Below are positions 39,161-51,197 of a stretch of 64,000 nucleotides of DNA, in pieces. Location: contig CAOKWH010000002.1 of assembly GCA_948473085.1 (NCBI GenBank), positions 91,035 to 155,034 of the forward strand, in the 5' to 3' direction. This stretch comes from an uncultured Clostridia bacterium (lineage in GTDB: Bacteria; Bacillota; Clostridia; Oscillospirales; Ruminococcaceae). Position numbers and translations under genes: made by a program. The notes under the pieces are model-generated. The model was not told where the DNA came from, did no database searches, and worked only from the letters and a program-made list of their open reading frames with translations. Each line of letters begins with the position of its first letter. The stretch's first letter is position 1.

Positions 39161-39239
39161 TATGGAAACTGATGAAACGCCCGGCGGGATGTTCAGTGGA
39201 AAAGCGTCGCTGTACAAAATTATTAAGGAGGCGATGAAT

Positions 39240-39551
39240 GTGGCAGTCAAGGAAAAAATCAGAATCAGACTTAAGGGGTACGACCACCGCCTGGTGGATC
39301 TCTCCGCAGAGAAAATTGTAGAAACAGCAAAGAGGACCGGCGCCCGGGTTTCCGGCCCGATTCCGCTGCCTACCGAGCGGGAGATTGTTACCATCCTGCG
39401 TGCTGTGCACAAGTATAAGGACAGCCGCGAGCAGTTTGAGATGAGAACCCACAAGAGGCTCATTGACATCCTGAGACCTTCCAACAAAACGGTGGAAGCC
39501 CTCACCAGTCTGGAGCTCCCTGCCGGTGTAGAGATCGAAATCAAGCTCTAA
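39240..39551 (+). CDS. rpsJ: 30S ribosomal protein S10
   Basis: [38 protein letters not shown] at 39240 gives 103 aa and better RBS spacing than upstream ATGs. Confidence 0.95.
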   Translation: MAVKEKIRIRLKGYDHRLVDLSAEKIVETAKRTGARVSGPIPLPTEREIVTILRAVHKYKDSREQFEMRTHKRLIDILRPSNKTVEALTSLELPAGVEIEIKL

Positions 39552-39633
39552 ATTATTAGGGCGAAGATAGTCGGTGTTCACCGGGTCATGTTGGCGGAAG
39601 TCAACCAATAACCTTAGGAGGTAGGAAAAGAAC

Positions 39634-40266
39634 ATGCAAAAGTACATTATCGGCAAGAAGGTCGGTATGACACAGCTGTTTGATGAAAACGGCAAGTTCA
39701 TCCCGGTTACAGTTATCGAGGCGGGGCCTTGTATCGTAACTCAGAAGAAGACAATCGAAAACGACGGCTACGAAGCTGTGCAGATCGGTTATGGTGAGGT
39801 ATCGGACAAGCGCCTCAACAAGCCTCAGAAGGGCCACTTTGCCAAGGCGGATGTGGCTGCCAAGAAGCACCTGAAGGAGTTTCGTGCAGATAACTGCGGG
39901 GATTTGAATGTAGGCGACCTGATCAAGGCCGATACATTTGCTGCTGGCGATAAGGTGGATGTTTGCGGCATTAGCAAGGGCAAGGGCTACCAGGGCGTTA
40001 TCAAGCGCTTTGGCGCGCACTCCCTCAAGGATACCCACGGTTCCGGCCCTGTGCACAGACATGCCGGTTCCAACGGTTCCACATCGACCCCCAGCCGTGT
40101 ATACAAGGGCAAGATCCTGCCCGGTCACATGGGTTCGGAGCAGGTAACTGTGCAGAACCTGGAAGTAGTAAAAGTAGACGCAGAGCATAACCTGATTGCA
40201 CTCAAGGGCGCCATCCCCGGCCCCAAGGGCGGCATCGTTTATATCAGCGATAGCGTTAAGGCGTAA
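39634..40266 (+). CDS. rplC: 50S ribosomal protein L3
   Basis: [41 protein letters not shown]. Confidence 0.98.
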   Translation: MQKYIIGKKVGMTQLFDENGKFIPVTVIEAGPCIVTQKKTIENDGYEAVQIGYGEVSDKRLNKPQKGHFAKADVAAKKHLKEFRADNCGDLNVGDLIKADTFAAGDKVDVCGISKGKGYQGVIKRFGAHSLKDTHGSGPVHRHAGSNGSTSTPSRVYKGKILPGHMGSEQVTVQNLEVVKVDAEHNLIALKGAIPGPKGGIVYISDSVKA

Positions 40267-40283
40267 GGAAGGAGGAATACACA

Positions 40284-40907
40284 ATGCCAAAGGTAACAGT
40301 ATATGATATGGCTGGCAAGAGCGTTGGCGAGATGAACCTTTCGGACGCTGTGTTCGGTATCGAGCCGAATGTTGCAGTAATGCACGCTGCGGTTGTAAAC
40401 TTCCTGGCGAACCAGCGCCAGGGCACCCAGTCCACCCTCACCCGTTCCGAGGTACGCGGCGGCGGCCGTAAGCCCTGGCGGCAGAAGGGCACTGGCCATG
40501 CCAGACAGGGCTCCATCCGTGCCCCCCAGTGGCGGCACGGCGGTATTGCACTGGGCCCCAAGCCCCGTGATTACAGCTACTCCCTCAACCGCAAAGTGAA
40601 GAGATTGGCCATCAAGTCGGCCTTCTCCTCCAAGGTGCTGGACAACGACATTATTGTTGTGGACAACATCGAGGTTGCAGAGTACAGGACAAAAACCGTT
40701 GTCGGGATGCTGGCAGCACTCGGCGCAGGCAAGAAGGCCCTGATTGTAATGCCAGAGAAGAACGAGAAGCTGATTAAGAGCGCCTCCAACATCCCCGGCG
40801 TAAAGACAGCCCTTGTCAATACACTGAACACCTACGACATCCTGAACAGCGATAAGCTGATTATTGCCAAGGATGCAGTAGCCAAGCTTGAGGAGGTGTA
40901 CGCATAA
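40284..40907 (+). CDS. rplD: 50S ribosomal protein L4
   Basis: [34 protein letters not shown]. Confidence 0.98.
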   Translation: MPKVTVYDMAGKSVGEMNLSDAVFGIEPNVAVMHAAVVNFLANQRQGTQSTLTRSEVRGGGRKPWRQKGTGHARQGSIRAPQWRHGGIALGPKPRDYSYSLNRKVKRLAIKSAFSSKVLDNDIIVVDNIEVAEYRTKTVVGMLAALGAGKKALIVMPEKNEKLIKSASNIPGVKTALVNTLNTYDILNSDKLIIAKDAVAKLEEVYA

Positions 40908-41203
40908 TGAAGGCACCGCAGGATATTATTATCAGACCCATCATCACAGAAAAGAGCATGGCGGGTATTGCAAACAAGAAGTACACCTTCGAGGTAGCAA
41001 ACAGCGCCAATAAAATCGAGATCGCAAAGGCGGTCGAGGCCCTGTTCCCCGGCACCAAGGTTGCCAAGGTGAACACCATGAACTGCGCCGGCAAGGCAAA
41101 GAGAATGGGCATGAACCAGGGGTACAGACCGGACTGGAAGAAGGCCATCGTAACTCTCGCCGAGGGATCCAATGGCATCGAATTCTTCGAGACGATGCTG
41201 TAA
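40907..41203 (+). CDS. rplW: 50S ribosomal protein L23
   Basis: [26 protein letters not shown]. Confidence 0.98.
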   Translation: MKAPQDIIIRPIITEKSMAGIANKKYTFEVANSANKIEIAKAVEALFPGTKVAKVNTMNCAGKAKRMGMNQGYRPDWKKAIVTLAEGSNGIEFFETML

Positions 41204-41284
41204 GAGCGCCGGCCCCACAGGGGCGCGGCCGGTATGGGATTGGCTCATAATCCCGCAAAATAATATGAGGAGAGTGAAACCGCA

Positions 41285-42118
41285 ATGGCTATAAAGAAGT
41301 TTAAGCCCACTACCCCCAGCCGTCGGCAGATGACCACGACTGATTACTCCGGGCTTTCCAAGGTTGCTCCCGAGAGAAGCCTTCTTGCTACACTCAAGAA
41401 CAACTCCGGACGCAACAACACTGGCAGAATCACCGTTCGCCACAGAGGCGGCGCAAACCGCAGAAAGTATCGCATTATCGACTTCAAGAGAGATAAGGCC
41501 GGCATTCCCGCCACCGTTCTCACCCTGGAGTACGACCCCAACCGTTCCGCTCACATCGCCCTGATTCAGCACGAGGATGGCGAGAAGAGATATATCATTG
41601 CCCCCAACGGCCTGTCGGTAGGCGACACCGTTGTGTCCGGCGCTGATGCGGACATCAAGCCCGGCAATGCCCTGCCCATGATTAACATCCCGGTGGGTAC
41701 CTTTATCCACAACATCGAGATGTACCCCGGCAAAGGCGCCCAGCTGGCAAGATCCGCCGGCGTTATGGCTCAGCTGATGGCCAAGGAGGGCGCCTACGCC
41801 CTGATCCGGCTTCCTTCCGGCGAGCTTCGCAATGTGCCTGTAGAGTGCATGGCCACCATCGGCCAGGTTGGCAACACCGACCATGAAAATGTAAACTACG
41901 GCAAGGCCGGCCGCAAGAGACACATGGGCTGGCGTCCCACAGTGCGCGGTTCTGTCATGAACCCCAACGACCATCCCCACGGTGGTGGTGAAGGCAAGTC
42001 CCCGGTTGGCCGTCCCGGCCCTGTAACACCTTGGGGCAAGCCTGCACTGGGTTACAAGACCAGAGCAAAGAAGAACCGTTCCGACAAGTACATTGTAAAG
42101 CGTCGTAACGACAAGTAA
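41285..42118 (+). CDS. rplB: 50S ribosomal protein L2
   Basis: [52 protein letters not shown]. Confidence 0.99.
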   Translation: MAIKKFKPTTPSRRQMTTTDYSGLSKVAPERSLLATLKNNSGRNNTGRITVRHRGGANRRKYRIIDFKRDKAGIPATVLTLEYDPNRSAHIALIQHEDGEKRYIIAPNGLSVGDTVVSGADADIKPGNALPMINIPVGTFIHNIEMYPGKGAQLARSAGVMAQLMAKEGAYALIRLPSGELRNVPVECMATIGQVGNTDHENVNYGKAGRKRHMGWRPTVRGSVMNPNDHPHGGGEGKSPVGRPGPVTPWGKPALGYKTRAKKNRSDKYIVKRRNDK

Positions 42119-42144
42119 TGCGTGCTGAAAGGAGGCAATAACAA

Positions 42145-42426
42145 ATGGGCAGAAGCATCAAGAAGGGCCCTTTCGTGCAGCCGGTGCTGCTGAAGAGGGT
42201 ACAGGAGATGAATGCCGCAGGTGAGAAGAGAGTTCTCAAAACCTGGAGCAGAGCATCCACAATATTCCCGGAATTTGTTGGGCACACCTTCGCCGTTCAT
42301 GACGGTCGCAAGCACGTTCCCGTATATGTAACCGAGGATATGGTAGGACACAAGCTGGGAGAATTTGCTCCCACCAGAACATACAAGGGCCACGCTGGCT
42401 CGAAGAAGAGTAACACCGGTAAGTAA
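42145..42426 (+). CDS. rpsS: 30S ribosomal protein S19
   Basis: [34 protein letters not shown]. Confidence 0.98.
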   Translation: MGRSIKKGPFVQPVLLKRVQEMNAAGEKRVLKTWSRASTIFPEFVGHTFAVHDGRKHVPVYVTEDMVGHKLGEFAPTRTYKGHAGSKKSNTGK

Positions 42427-42447
42427 TAGCCGAGAGGAGGAGAACAA

Positions 42448-42783
42448 ATGGAAGCAAGGGCTTACCTTAAATATGCCCGTATTGCACCCCGCAAGGTGCA
42501 GATCGTGCTTGACCTGATTCGGAACAAGCCTGTGGACCAGGCCCTGGCCATTCTCAAGCACACACCCAAGGCTGCTTGCGAGCCGCTGGAGAAGCTCCTG
42601 AAGTCGGCTATGGCAAATGCGGAGAACAACCACAACATGGATAAGAACAGCCTGTATGTGTCGGAGTGCTTCGTATGCCCCGGTCCCGTTCTCAAGAGAA
42701 TGCGGCCCCGCGCTCAGGGCAGAGCCTTCAGAGTGCTCAAGAGAACATCCCACATTACTATAGCTCTCAAAGAGAGAGACTAA
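42448..42783 (+). CDS. rplV: 50S ribosomal protein L22
   Basis: [27 protein letters not shown]. Confidence 0.98.
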   Translation: MEARAYLKYARIAPRKVQIVLDLIRNKPVDQALAILKHTPKAACEPLEKLLKSAMANAENNHNMDKNSLYVSECFVCPGPVLKRMRPRAQGRAFRVLKRTSHITIALKERD

Positions 42784-42802
42784 CCGGAAGAGGAGGTAAA
42801 CT

Positions 42803-43483
42803 ATGGGTCAGAAAGTAAATCCGCACGGCCTTCGTGTGGGTGTTATTAAGGATTGGGACTCCCGTTGGTTTGCAAGAGACGACGCTTTCGGCGACACTCT
42901 CGTTGAGGACTACAACCTCAGGAAGTTCCTGAAGAAGACACTGTTTGACGCCGGCATTGCCAAGATTGAGATCGAGCGGGACGCCACCAAGGTGCGCATC
43001 CACCTGCACTGCGCCCGCCCCGGTATCGTAATTGGCAAGGGCGGCGCTGAGATAGAGAAGCTGCGCCTGCAGTGCGAGAAACTTATCAACAAAAACCGCG
43101 CCGAAAAGCTGCAGGTGCTGGTAAATGTTGTTGAGGTAAAGCAGCCCGATAAGAACGCCCAGCTGGTGGCAGAGAGCGTTGCAGCCCAGCTGGTGGGCCG
43201 TGTATCCTTCCGCCGCGCCATGAAGCAGGCCATCAGCCGTGCCATGCGCCTGGGTGCAAGAGGTATCAAGGTACAGGTGTCCGGCCGTGTTGGCGGCGCC
43301 GAAATTGCAAGAGTTGAACAATACCATGAGGGCACTATCCCGCTGCAGACCCTGCGTGCCGACATCGACTACGGCTTTGCCGAGGCCGACACCACCTACG
43401 GCAAGATTGGCGTTAAGGTTTGGATCTACGCAGGTGAGGTTCTGCAGGAGAGAAGACCTCGCAAGGAAGGAGGCAATAAGTAA
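42803..43483 (+). CDS. rpsC: 30S ribosomal protein S3
   Basis: [24 protein letters not shown]. Confidence 0.98.
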   Translation: MGQKVNPHGLRVGVIKDWDSRWFARDDAFGDTLVEDYNLRKFLKKTLFDAGIAKIEIERDATKVRIHLHCARPGIVIGKGGAEIEKLRLQCEKLINKNRAEKLQVLVNVVEVKQPDKNAQLVAESVAAQLVGRVSFRRAMKQAISRAMRLGARGIKVQVSGRVGGAEIARVEQYHEGTIPLQTLRADIDYGFAEADTTYGKIGVKVWIYAGEVLQERRPRKEGGNK

Positions 43484-43905
43484 TGCTTCTGCCTAAGAGA
43501 GTAAAATACCGCCGTGTCCACAGAGGTAGAATGAAGGGCACTGCGACAAGAGGCAATACTGTTTCCAACGGCGAGTACGGCCTGCAGACCCTGGAGCCGG
43601 CTTGGATTACTTCCAACCAGATCGAGGCTGCCCGTATTGCCATGACCCGTTACATCAAGCGTGGCGGTCAGGTTTGGATTAAAATTTTCCCCGATAAGCC
43701 CATCACCAAGAAGCCGGCTGGCACCCGAATGGGTTCCGGTAAGGGCGCGCCCGAGCAGTGGGTGGCCGTGGTTAAGCCGGGCAGAGTGATGTTTGAAATT
43801 GGCGGCGTCTCCGAGGAGCTGGCCCGTGAGGCCATGCGTCTGGCGTCCCACAAGCTCCCTGTTAAGTGCAAGTTCGTAAAGAGGGAAGAGGAGGTTGAGA
43901 AGTAA
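43483..43905 (+). CDS. rplP: 50S ribosomal protein L16
   Basis: [38 protein letters not shown]. Confidence 0.98.
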   Translation: MLLPKRVKYRRVHRGRMKGTATRGNTVSNGEYGLQTLEPAWITSNQIEAARIAMTRYIKRGGQVWIKIFPDKPITKKPAGTRMGSGKGAPEQWVAVVKPGRVMFEIGGVSEELAREAMRLASHKLPVKCKFVKREEEVEK

Positions 43906-44105
43906 TGAAGGCCACAGAGTTGAAAAACCTCTCCATCCAGGAGCTCGATGGAAAGCTTGCCGACCTGAAGTCCGAGCTTTTTAACCTGCGTTTCCAGCAC
44001 GCCATCAATCAGCTTGAGAATCCCATGCGTCTGAAGGCTGTCAAGAAGGACATTGCCCGCGTTAAGACCATGATTCGCGAGAAAGAGCTGACCGAGCAGA
44101 AGTAA
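43905..44105 (+). CDS. rpmC: 50S ribosomal protein L29
   Basis: [36 protein letters not shown]. Confidence 0.98.
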   Translation: MKATELKNLSIQELDGKLADLKSELFNLRFQHAINQLENPMRLKAVKKDIARVKTMIREKELTEQK

Positions 44106-44126
44106 CTTTGAAAGGAGGACAAAGCA

Positions 44127-44384
44127 GTGTCTGAGAGAAATCTGAGAAAGACCAGAGTGGGCAAGGTAGTAAGCAACAAAATGGATAAGACTGTTGTGGT
44201 TTCCATCCAGGACAATGTACGCCACCCCCTGTACAAGAAGATCATCAAGCGCACCGTTAAGCTGAAGGCTCACGACGAAGAGAACAGCTGCAACATCGGC
44301 GATACCGTCAAGGTTATGGAGACCCGTCCCCTTTCCAAGGATAAGAGATGGAGAGTAACCGAAATTATCGAGAAAGCCAAGTAA
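44127..44384 (+). CDS. rpsQ: 30S ribosomal protein S17
   Basis: [25 protein letters not shown]. Confidence 0.98.
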   Translation: MSERNLRKTRVGKVVSNKMDKTVVVSIQDNVRHPLYKKIIKRTVKLKAHDEENSCNIGDTVKVMETRPLSKDKRWRVTEIIEKAK

Positions 44385-44513
44385 AGGCCGCTCGTTATTG
44401 TTAGAATATGCTAGTTTGAGCGCCTGCATAAATGGTTGCAGGTAGTTGTTAAACAGGGCCTGCCCCTGCTTAATACTGGTAAACTTAGTTGAACCGAAAG
44501 GAGGAACGCACTG

Positions 44514-44881
44514 TGATACAGATGCAGACCTATCTGAAAGTAGCGGACAACACGGGCGCAAGAGAGCTTATGTGTATCCGTGTTCTGGGCGGCACACGCA
44601 GAAGATATGCCAATATTGGCGATGTGGTTGTATGTTCCGTTAAAAAGGCTGCTCCCGGCGGCGTAGTAAAGAAGGGCGATGTTGTCAAGGCAGTTATCGT
44701 CCGTTCTGCCAAGGGCCTGAGAAGAGAGGATGGCACCTACATCCGCTTCGATGAGAACGCAGCAGTTATTATTCGCGATGACAAAAACCCAAGGGGCACA
44801 CGAATCTTTGGACCTGTTGCCAGAGAGCTTCGTGAAAAGGACTATCTCAAAATTTTGAGCCTTGCTCCCGAAGTGCTTTAA
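44514..44881 (+). CDS. rplN: 50S ribosomal protein L14
   Basis: [30 protein letters not shown] start inferred. Confidence 0.97.
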
Positions 44882-44898
44882 TTGGAGGAGTTTGACAG

Positions 44899-45216
44899 AT
44901 GAACAATATTCATGTTAAAACTGGCGACACTGTCGTTGTTCTGTCAGGCAAAGACAAGGGCAAGCAGGGCAAGGTTCTTGAGGTAAGCCCGAAGGAGAAG
45001 AAGGTAATCGTCGAGGGCGTTAAGGTTGTTACAAAGCACATGAAGCCCCGCAGAACCGGCGAAGCCGGCGGTATCCTGAAGGTGGAGGGCGCCCTGTACG
45101 CCAGCAAGGTTATGCTGGTGTGCCCCAAGTGCGGCAAGCCCACCCGTGTTGCCCATAAGATCGGTGCTGACGGCACAAAGCAGCGTCTTTGCAAAAAGTG
45201 CAACGAAACATTCTAA
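44899..45216 (+). CDS. rplX: 50S ribosomal protein L24
   Basis: [24 protein letters not shown]. Confidence 0.98.
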   Translation: MNNIHVKTGDTVVVLSGKDKGKQGKVLEVSPKEKKVIVEGVKVVTKHMKPRRTGEAGGILKVEGALYASKVMLVCPKCGKPTRVAHKIGADGTKQRLCKKCNETF

Positions 45217-45233
45217 GTAAGGAGGATTGAAAC

Positions 45234-45773
45234 ATGGCGAGAATGAAGCAGTTCTATGCTACTGAAGTAGCACCTGCACTGAACAAGAAGTTTGGCTATA
45301 AGAGTGTCATGCAGATCCCCAAGCTGGATAAGATCGTTGTAAATGTAGGTTGCGGCGAGGCCCGCGACAACCAGAAGATGATCGACGCCATTATGGGCGA
45401 TATTGCAAAGATTACCGGCCAGAAGCCCTGTGTCTGCAAGGCTAAGAAGTCCATTGCGAACTTTAAGCTGCGTGAAGGCATGGTTGTAGGCGTAAAGGTA
45501 ACACTCAGAGGCGATATGATGTACGAATTCCTGGACAGACTCTTTAATGTGGCCCTGCCCCGTGTAAGAGACTTTAGAGGAATCAGCGCAAATGGCTTTG
45601 ATGGCCGCGGCAACTTTGCCTTTGGCCTGAAGGAACAGCTTATATTCCCTGAGATCGAGTACGACAAGATCGATAAGGTGCGTGGCATGGACATTGCCTT
45701 TGTCACCACTGCTAACACAGACGAAGAGGCCAAGGCTCTGCTGGAGCTGCTGGGCGCTCCGTTCGAGAAGTAA
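45234..45773 (+). CDS. rplE: 50S ribosomal protein L5
   Basis: [47 protein letters not shown]. Confidence 0.98.
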   Translation: MARMKQFYATEVAPALNKKFGYKSVMQIPKLDKIVVNVGCGEARDNQKMIDAIMGDIAKITGQKPCVCKAKKSIANFKLREGMVVGVKVTLRGDMMYEFLDRLFNVALPRVRDFRGISANGFDGRGNFAFGLKEQLIFPEIEYDKIDKVRGMDIAFVTTANTDEEAKALLELLGAPFEK

Positions 45774-45785
45774 GGGGGAATTTAA

Positions 45786-45971
45786 GTGGCTAAAAAGTCC
45801 ATGATTAACAAGCAGCAGAGAACACCTAAATTTTCCACAAGAGCCTACAACAGATGCAAGATCTGCGGCAGGCCCCACGCCTACCTGAGAAAGTACGGCA
45901 TCTGCCGTATCTGCTTCAGAGAGCTGGCTTACAAGGGCCAGATCCCGGGCGTTAAGAAAGCAAGCTGGTAA
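45786..45971 (+). CDS. rpsN: 30S ribosomal protein S14 type Z (zinc form)
   Basis: [39 protein letters not shown]. Confidence 0.98.
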   Translation: MAKKSMINKQQRTPKFSTRAYNRCKICGRPHAYLRKYGICRICFRELAYKGQIPGVKKASW

Positions 45972-45989
45972 GTAAAGGAGGTTAACGGT

Positions 45990-46388
45990 ATGCATATCAC
46001 CGACAGCATCGCTGACATGCTGACTCGTATCAGAAATGCAGGCGCTGCAAAGCATGATACAGTTGACGTTCCCGCTTCCAAGATGAAGAAGGCTATTGCT
46101 CAGATTCTCCTGGACGAGGGTTATATCAAGAGCTTCCAGCTGATTGAAGACGGGAAGCAGGGTATTATTCGCATCGTTCTCAAGTATGGTGAGAACAAGA
46201 CATCGGTTATTTCCGGACTGAGGAGAGTTTCCAAGCCCGGCCTGAGAATTTATACAAACTGCGAGGATATGCCCAAGGTTATGAAGGGCCTGGGTATTGC
46301 CATCGTTTCTACATCGAAGGGCGTAATGACAGACAAGCAGGCTCGCAAAGAGAATGTGGGCGGCGAGGTTCTGGCATTCGTTTGGTAA
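45990..46388 (+). CDS. rpsH: 30S ribosomal protein S8
   Basis: [44 protein letters not shown]. Confidence 0.98.
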   Translation: MHITDSIADMLTRIRNAGAAKHDTVDVPASKMKKAIAQILLDEGYIKSFQLIEDGKQGIIRIVLKYGENKTSVISGLRRVSKPGLRIYTNCEDMPKVMKGLGIAIVSTSKGVMTDKQARKENVGGEVLAFVW

Positions 46389-46403
46389 GGAGGTGCAAGT
46401 TTT

Positions 46404-46949
46404 ATGTCCCGTATAGGTAGAAAGCCTATTGCAATTCCGGCAGGAGTTGAGGTTGCCATCAACGGCAGCGAGGTTACAGTTAAGGGCCCCAAGGGCACCC
46501 TTACCCGGACCTTTAACCCCGATATGGCCATTTCCATCGAAAACGGCGAGGTGCTGGTACAGCGCCCCACCGATGATAAGGAGCACAGAAGTCTGCACGG
46601 CCTTACCAGAACACTGATCTCCAACATGGTAACCGGCGTTTCCACCGGCTATTCCAAGGAACTGGAGATTCAGGGCGTTGGTTACCGTGCTGCCAAGCAG
46701 GGCAAGGACCTGGTTATGACCCTGGGTTATTCCCATCAGGTAATTATGTCCGAGAAGGACGGCATCACCATCGAGGTTCCCTCCCCCAGCAAAATTGTTA
46801 TCAGCGGCTATGATAAGCAGGCTGTTGGCCAGTTTGCTGCCGAGGTGCGCGAGAAGCGCCCGCCCGAGCCATACAAGGGCAAGGGTATTCGATATGTTGG
46901 CGAGCATGTTATCCGCAAGGAAGGCAAAGCCGGCAAGGGTAAAAAGTAA
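46404..46949 (+). CDS. rplF: 50S ribosomal protein L6
   Basis: [31 protein letters not shown]. Confidence 0.98.
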   Translation: MSRIGRKPIAIPAGVEVAINGSEVTVKGPKGTLTRTFNPDMAISIENGEVLVQRPTDDKEHRSLHGLTRTLISNMVTGVSTGYSKELEIQGVGYRAAKQGKDLVMTLGYSHQVIMSEKDGITIEVPSPSKIVISGYDKQAVGQFAAEVREKRPPEPYKGKGIRYVGEHVIRKEGKAGKGKK

Positions 46950-46967
46950 TTAAAGGAGTGAATAGAC

Positions 46968-47327
46968 ATGGTGAAAAAGCCTGACAGCAATGCAGCAAGG
47001 CTCAAAAGACACAAGAGAGTTCGAGCCAAGATCAGCGGCACACCAGAGCGTCCACGCCTTAGTGTATTCCGCTCCGCCAAGCATATCTATGCTCAGATTA
47101 TCGACGATGTAAACGGCGTAACACTGGCCAGCGCATCCACGATGGAAAAGGGTTTTGAAGGCTTTGGCGGCAACAAGGAGGCAGCCCGCAAGGTGGGCGA
47201 GGCCATTGCCAAGGCAGCTCTGGACAAGGGCATTTCCGAGGTAGTGTTTGACCGCAGCGGTTACATCTACCACGGCCGTGTTATGGAGCTGGCAGAGGGT
47301 GCTCGCGAGGGCGGCCTTAAATTCTAA
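46968..47327 (+). CDS. rplR: 50S ribosomal protein L18
   Basis: [37 protein letters not shown]. Confidence 0.98.
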   Translation: MVKKPDSNAARLKRHKRVRAKISGTPERPRLSVFRSAKHIYAQIIDDVNGVTLASASTMEKGFEGFGGNKEAARKVGEAIAKAALDKGISEVVFDRSGYIYHGRVMELAEGAREGGLKF

Positions 47328-47343
47328 GTAAGGAGGGATACTT

Positions 47344-47844
47344 TTGGCTCGAATTGACGCATCCACACTGGATTTGCAGGAAAGAGTTGTCACCATTAAC
47401 CGTGTTTCCAAAACCGTTAAGGGTGGCCGTATATTCAAGTTTGCCGCACTGGTAGTAGTCGGCGACGGCAACGGTATCGTGGGCTACGGCCTGGGTAAGG
47501 CCTCTGAGGTACCCGACGCCATCCGCAAGGGTATTGAGGACGCCAAGAAAAACCTGGTAAAGGTTTCGCTGAAGGGGAACACCATCCCTCACGAGGTTGT
47601 AGGCGTTTATGGCGCCGGCCGCGTGCTGATGAGACCGGCCCCGGAAGGTACTGGCGTAATCGCCGGCGGCCCGGTACGTGCCGTACTGGAAGTAGCTGGC
47701 ATTAAGAACATCAGAACAAAGTCCCAGCGCAGCAGAAACCCCAAGAATGTGGTTTCCGCCACCATGCAGGGCCTGATGTCGCTGAAGAATGTGGACGAGA
47801 TTGCTGCAAAGCGCGGCAAGAGCGTAAAGGATATTATTGGTTAA
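47344..47844 (+). CDS. rpsE: 30S ribosomal protein S5
   Basis: [34 protein letters not shown]. Confidence 0.98.
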   Translation: MARIDASTLDLQERVVTINRVSKTVKGGRIFKFAALVVVGDGNGIVGYGLGKASEVPDAIRKGIEDAKKNLVKVSLKGNTIPHEVVGVYGAGRVLMRPAPEGTGVIAGGPVRAVLEVAGIKNIRTKSQRSRNPKNVVSATMQGLMSLKNVDEIAAKRGKSVKDIIG

Positions 47845-47857
47845 AGGAGGGGCTAAC

Positions 47858-48034
47858 ATGGCACTGAAGATTAAACTCGTAAAGAGCCTGAACGGCAGAG
47901 GCGAAAAGCAGACTGCAACAGCTCACTCCCTGGGCCTGCGTAAGATAGGTCAGGAGACCATTCAGCCTGACAACGCCGCTACTAAGGGCAAGATCAATGT
48001 AATTGCCCATCTGGTAGAGGTAACAGAAGCATAA
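47858..48034 (+). CDS. rpmD: 50S ribosomal protein L30
   Basis: [46 protein letters not shown]. Confidence 0.97.
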   Translation: MALKIKLVKSLNGRGEKQTATAHSLGLRKIGQETIQPDNAATKGKINVIAHLVEVTEA

Positions 48035-48051
48035 AAGGAGGTGCAGGTACA

Positions 48052-48492
48052 ATGAAACTTCACGAACTTTCTCCCGCACCGGGTTCTACTAAAAAGGCCT
48101 ATCGCAAGGGCCGTGGCGCAGGTTCCGGTAACGGCAAGACAGCCGGCAAGGGCCACAAGGGCCAGAACGCACGCTCCGGCGGCGGTGTAAGACCCGGCTT
48201 TGAAGGCGGCCAGATGCCCCTGACAAGAAGACTGCCCAAGCGTGGCTTTAACAACATTTTTGCCACCCGGTATGCAGCCATCAATGTTTCGGCACTGAAT
48301 GTCTTTGAGGATGGCGCTGTTGTAGATGAAAAGGCCATTGTTGAGGCCGGTTTGGTAAAGAAAACCCTGGACGGTATCAAGATTCTGGGCAGCGGCGAGC
48401 TGACCAAGAAGCTGACTGTCAATGTTAAGGCATTTTCTGCTGCAGCAAAGCAGAAGATCGAGGCCGCTGGAGGAAAGGCCGAGGTGATGTAA
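48052..48492 (+). CDS. rplO: 50S ribosomal protein L15
   Basis: [38 protein letters not shown]. Confidence 0.98.
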   Translation: MKLHELSPAPGSTKKAYRKGRGAGSGNGKTAGKGHKGQNARSGGGVRPGFEGGQMPLTRRLPKRGFNNIFATRYAAINVSALNVFEDGAVVDEKAIVEAGLVKKTLDGIKILGSGELTKKLTVNVKAFSAAAKQKIEAAGGKAEVM

Positions 48493-49788
48493 GTGCTTGA
48501 AACACTGAAAAATGCCTGGAAGATTGCAGAACTGAAACAGAAGCTGATTTATACTCTGTTCATCCTCCTGCTCTTCCGCATCGGCTCAGCAATTCCCGTT
48601 CCGTTTTTGGAGCCGGGGGTACTCAAGACCTTCATCAGCGGAGATAACAACTGGCTGGGCTATATCGACCTGCTCAGCGGTGGCGCTTTCAGCAACTCCA
48701 CCCTTTTTGCCCTGGGCATTTCCCCGTATATTACCGCTTCCATTGTCATCCAGCTGCTGGCAGTTGCCATCCCGGCGCTGGAAAACCTGGCAAAGGAAGG
48801 GGAAGAGGGCAGAAAGCTGCTTAACAAGTATACCCGTTATGCCACAGTAGCTCTTGCGGCACTCAATGCCACCGCCTACTACTTCCTTATGCGCAACCAG
48901 GGGGCGCTGGTTTATACCGAGGGCTGGCAGCAGATTTTCTCTGCTGTCGTGATTATCATCTCCTTCATGGCTGGCTCCATGCTGGTGATGTGGATGGGCG
49001 AGCAGATTGATAATAAGGGCATTGGCAACGGCATTTCGATGATTCTGTTTGCTGGCATCGTGTCCCGGGCCGGGGCAATGGTCAGTGCCCTGATTACACA
49101 AATCTACCTGGCCATCAATGGTATTATGAAGTACTACTTCATCGTGCCGTTTACCATCCTGCTGTTCCTGGCGGCGGTTGTGTTCATTGTTGTAATGACC
49201 AACGCCGAGCGCCGCATTCCGGTGCAGTATGCACAGCGGGTAGTGGGCCGCAAGATGTACGGCGGACAGTCCACCCATATTCCCATCAAGGTGAATATGT
49301 CGGGTGTGCTTCCCGTTATCTTTGCAAGTTCCATTCTATCAATCCCCGGCACCATTGCCGGCTTTATGACAGTGGACCCCAACGGGTTCATGGGCAAGGT
49401 TCTGGGCCTTTTAAACTACGACCACTGGTTCTATGCCATCTTCTATTTCTTCCTGATTATGGCATTTAACTACTTCTATATCTCCATCCAGTACAACCCC
49501 ATGGAAATTGCCAACAACCTGAGAAAGAACAACGGCACCATCCCGGGCATCCGTCCCGGCAAACCCACTGCGGACTTTATTGCCCGGGTTGTGGGCAAGG
49601 TGACTGTTGTGGGCGGTATCTTCCTGGCTGTTATTGCCATCGGGCCGATCCTGCTCTCCAACCTGTTGGGCATGAACATCTCCCTGGGCGGTACCTCCAT
49701 CATCATTGTGGTGGGTGTCGCACTGGATACAGTCCGCCAGCTTGAATCCCAAATGATGATGCGTCATTACAAGGGATTCCTCGAGTAA
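48493..49788 (+). CDS. secY: Preprotein translocase subunit SecY
   Basis: LFRIGSAIPVPFLEPGVL; ALGISPYITASIVIQLL; QYAQRVVGRKMYGGQSTHIPIKVNMSGVLPVIFASS. Confidence 0.98.
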   Translation: MLETLKNAWKIAELKQKLIYTLFILLLFRIGSAIPVPFLEPGVLKTFISGDNNWLGYIDLLSGGAFSNSTLFALGISPYITASIVIQLLAVAIPALENLAKEGEEGRKLLNKYTRYATVALAALNATAYYFLMRNQGALVYTEGWQQIFSAVVIIISFMAGSMLVMWMGEQIDNKGIGNGISMILFAGIVSRAGAMVSALITQIYLAINGIMKYYFIVPFTILLFLAAVVFIVVMTNAERRIPVQYAQRVVGRKMYGGQSTHIPIKVNMSGVLPVIFASSILSIPGTIAGFMTVDPNGFMGKVLGLLNYDHWFYAIFYFFLIMAFNYFYISIQYNPMEIANNLRKNNGTIPGIRPGKPTADFIARVVGKVTVVGGIFLAVIAIGPILLSNLLGMNISLGGTSIIIVVGVALDTVRQLESQMMMRHYKGFLE

Positions 49789-49807
49789 GCCGAAAGAAGG
49801 TATACAA

Positions 49808-50440
49808 ATGAAGTTGATTCTTCTTGGAGCCCCAGGGGCCGGCAAGGGCACCCAGGCCGAGATTATCTGCGATAAGCTCTCTATCCCCAGCATCAGCACT
49901 GGCAACATCCTGCGGGAGGCTGTGAAAAACGGCACCAAGGCCGGGCTGGAGGCCAAGTCCTTCATGGACAGCGGCGCTCTGGTGCCGGATGCAGTGGTAA
50001 TTGCCATCCTGAAGGACCGCATTGCCGCCGATGACTGCAAGGGCGGGTTTATCCTGGACGGCTTCCCCCGCACAGTGCCCCAGGCTGAGGCTTTGGACGA
50101 GATGGGCGTGGAAATTGACCGGGTAATTGAGATTGATGTTCCGGACAGCGTCATTGAAGGGCGTCTGGGCGGCCGCCGGGTTTGCGAGGGCTGCGGCGCC
50201 AGCTACCACATGGAAAACAAGGCCCCTGCCGTGGACGGCGTCTGCGACAAGTGCGGTGGCAAGCTGATTATCCGCAAGGACGATAAGCCGGAAACCATCA
50301 AGGACCGGCTGGCTGTTTACCATGAGCAGACTGCGCCTTTGGCCGATTACTACCGCAAGGGCGGCAAGCTCTTTACAGTGGACGGCACCAGGGAGATTGG
50401 GGAGATTACTGCCCAGCTCCTGGAGATCCTGGAGGCATAG
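49808..50440 (+). CDS. adk: Adenylate kinase
   Basis: MKLILLGAPGAGKGTQAEII; zinc lid RRVCEGCGASYH...CDKCGG. Confidence 0.98.
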   Translation: MKLILLGAPGAGKGTQAEIICDKLSIPSISTGNILREAVKNGTKAGLEAKSFMDSGALVPDAVVIAILKDRIAADDCKGGFILDGFPRTVPQAEALDEMGVEIDRVIEIDVPDSVIEGRLGGRRVCEGCGASYHMENKAPAVDGVCDKCGGKLIIRKDDKPETIKDRLAVYHEQTAPLADYYRKGGKLFTVDGTREIGEITAQLLEILEA

Positions 50441-50441
50441 G

Positions 50442-51188
50442 ATGGTTGTGCTTAAAACCGCTGCCGAGCTTGCAGCCATGCGGGACGCCGGCAGAATTTC
50501 GGCACAGGCACTTCTTGTGGGGGGCGAGGCGGTAAAGCCCGGCGTAACAACAGCCGAGATTGACCGCAAGATCCACAAGTTCATCCTTTCCCAGGGTGCA
50601 AAACCCTCCTTTCTCGGTTACGGCGGCTTTCCCGGAAGTGCCTGTATCTCCATTAACGACGAGGTCATCCACGGCATCCCTGGTTCCCGGGTGGTGCAGG
50701 AGGGGGATGTTGTCAGCATTGATGTGGGCGCCTTCTACAAGGGGTATCATGGCGACAACGCCTTTACCTTTGCGGCGGGCAGCATAGCCCCGGAGGTGCA
50801 GCAGCTGCTGGACGCCACGCAGGAGGGGCTGCGCCGCGCCATTGCAGCGGCAGTGCCCGGCGCCCGGATTGGCGATGTATCCTGGGCGGTGCAGAGCTGT
50901 GTGGAGCAGTTCGGCTACGGCGTTGTAAAGGAATATGTGGGACATGGTGTGGGCAAGGACCTGCACGAGGCGCCTGAGGTGCCCAATTACGGCAGACCTG
51001 GCCATGGCACAAGGCTTGTTCCTGGAATGGTGATTGCCATTGAACCAATGATCAATATGGGCACCGCCGCCGTGCGGGTGCTGAAGGATAAGTGGACTGT
51101 GGTAACACAGGACGGCAAGCCCTCCGCCCATTTTGAGCATACCATTGCCATTACAGATAATGGCCCCGTTATCCTGACAAAGGCTTAG
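50442..51188 (+). CDS. map: Type I methionine aminopeptidase
   Basis: VSIDVGAFYKGYHGDNAFTF; YVGHGVGKDLHEAPEVPNYGRPGHGTRL. Confidence 0.97.
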   Translation: MVVLKTAAELAAMRDAGRISAQALLVGGEAVKPGVTTAEIDRKIHKFILSQGAKPSFLGYGGFPGSACISINDEVIHGIPGSRVVQEGDVVSIDVGAFYKGYHGDNAFTFAAGSIAPEVQQLLDATQEGLRRAIAAAVPGARIGDVSWAVQSCVEQFGYGVVKEYVGHGVGKDLHEAPEVPNYGRPGHGTRLVPGMVIAIEPMINMGTAAVRVLKDKWTVVTQDGKPSAHFEHTIAITDNGPVILTKA

Positions 51189-51197
51189 GGGTGCAAC

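Noticed and set aside
45213-46907. 564-aa minus-strand ORF inside ribosomal cluster
   Set aside because: Antisense to rplE, rpsN, rpsH and rplF; spurious
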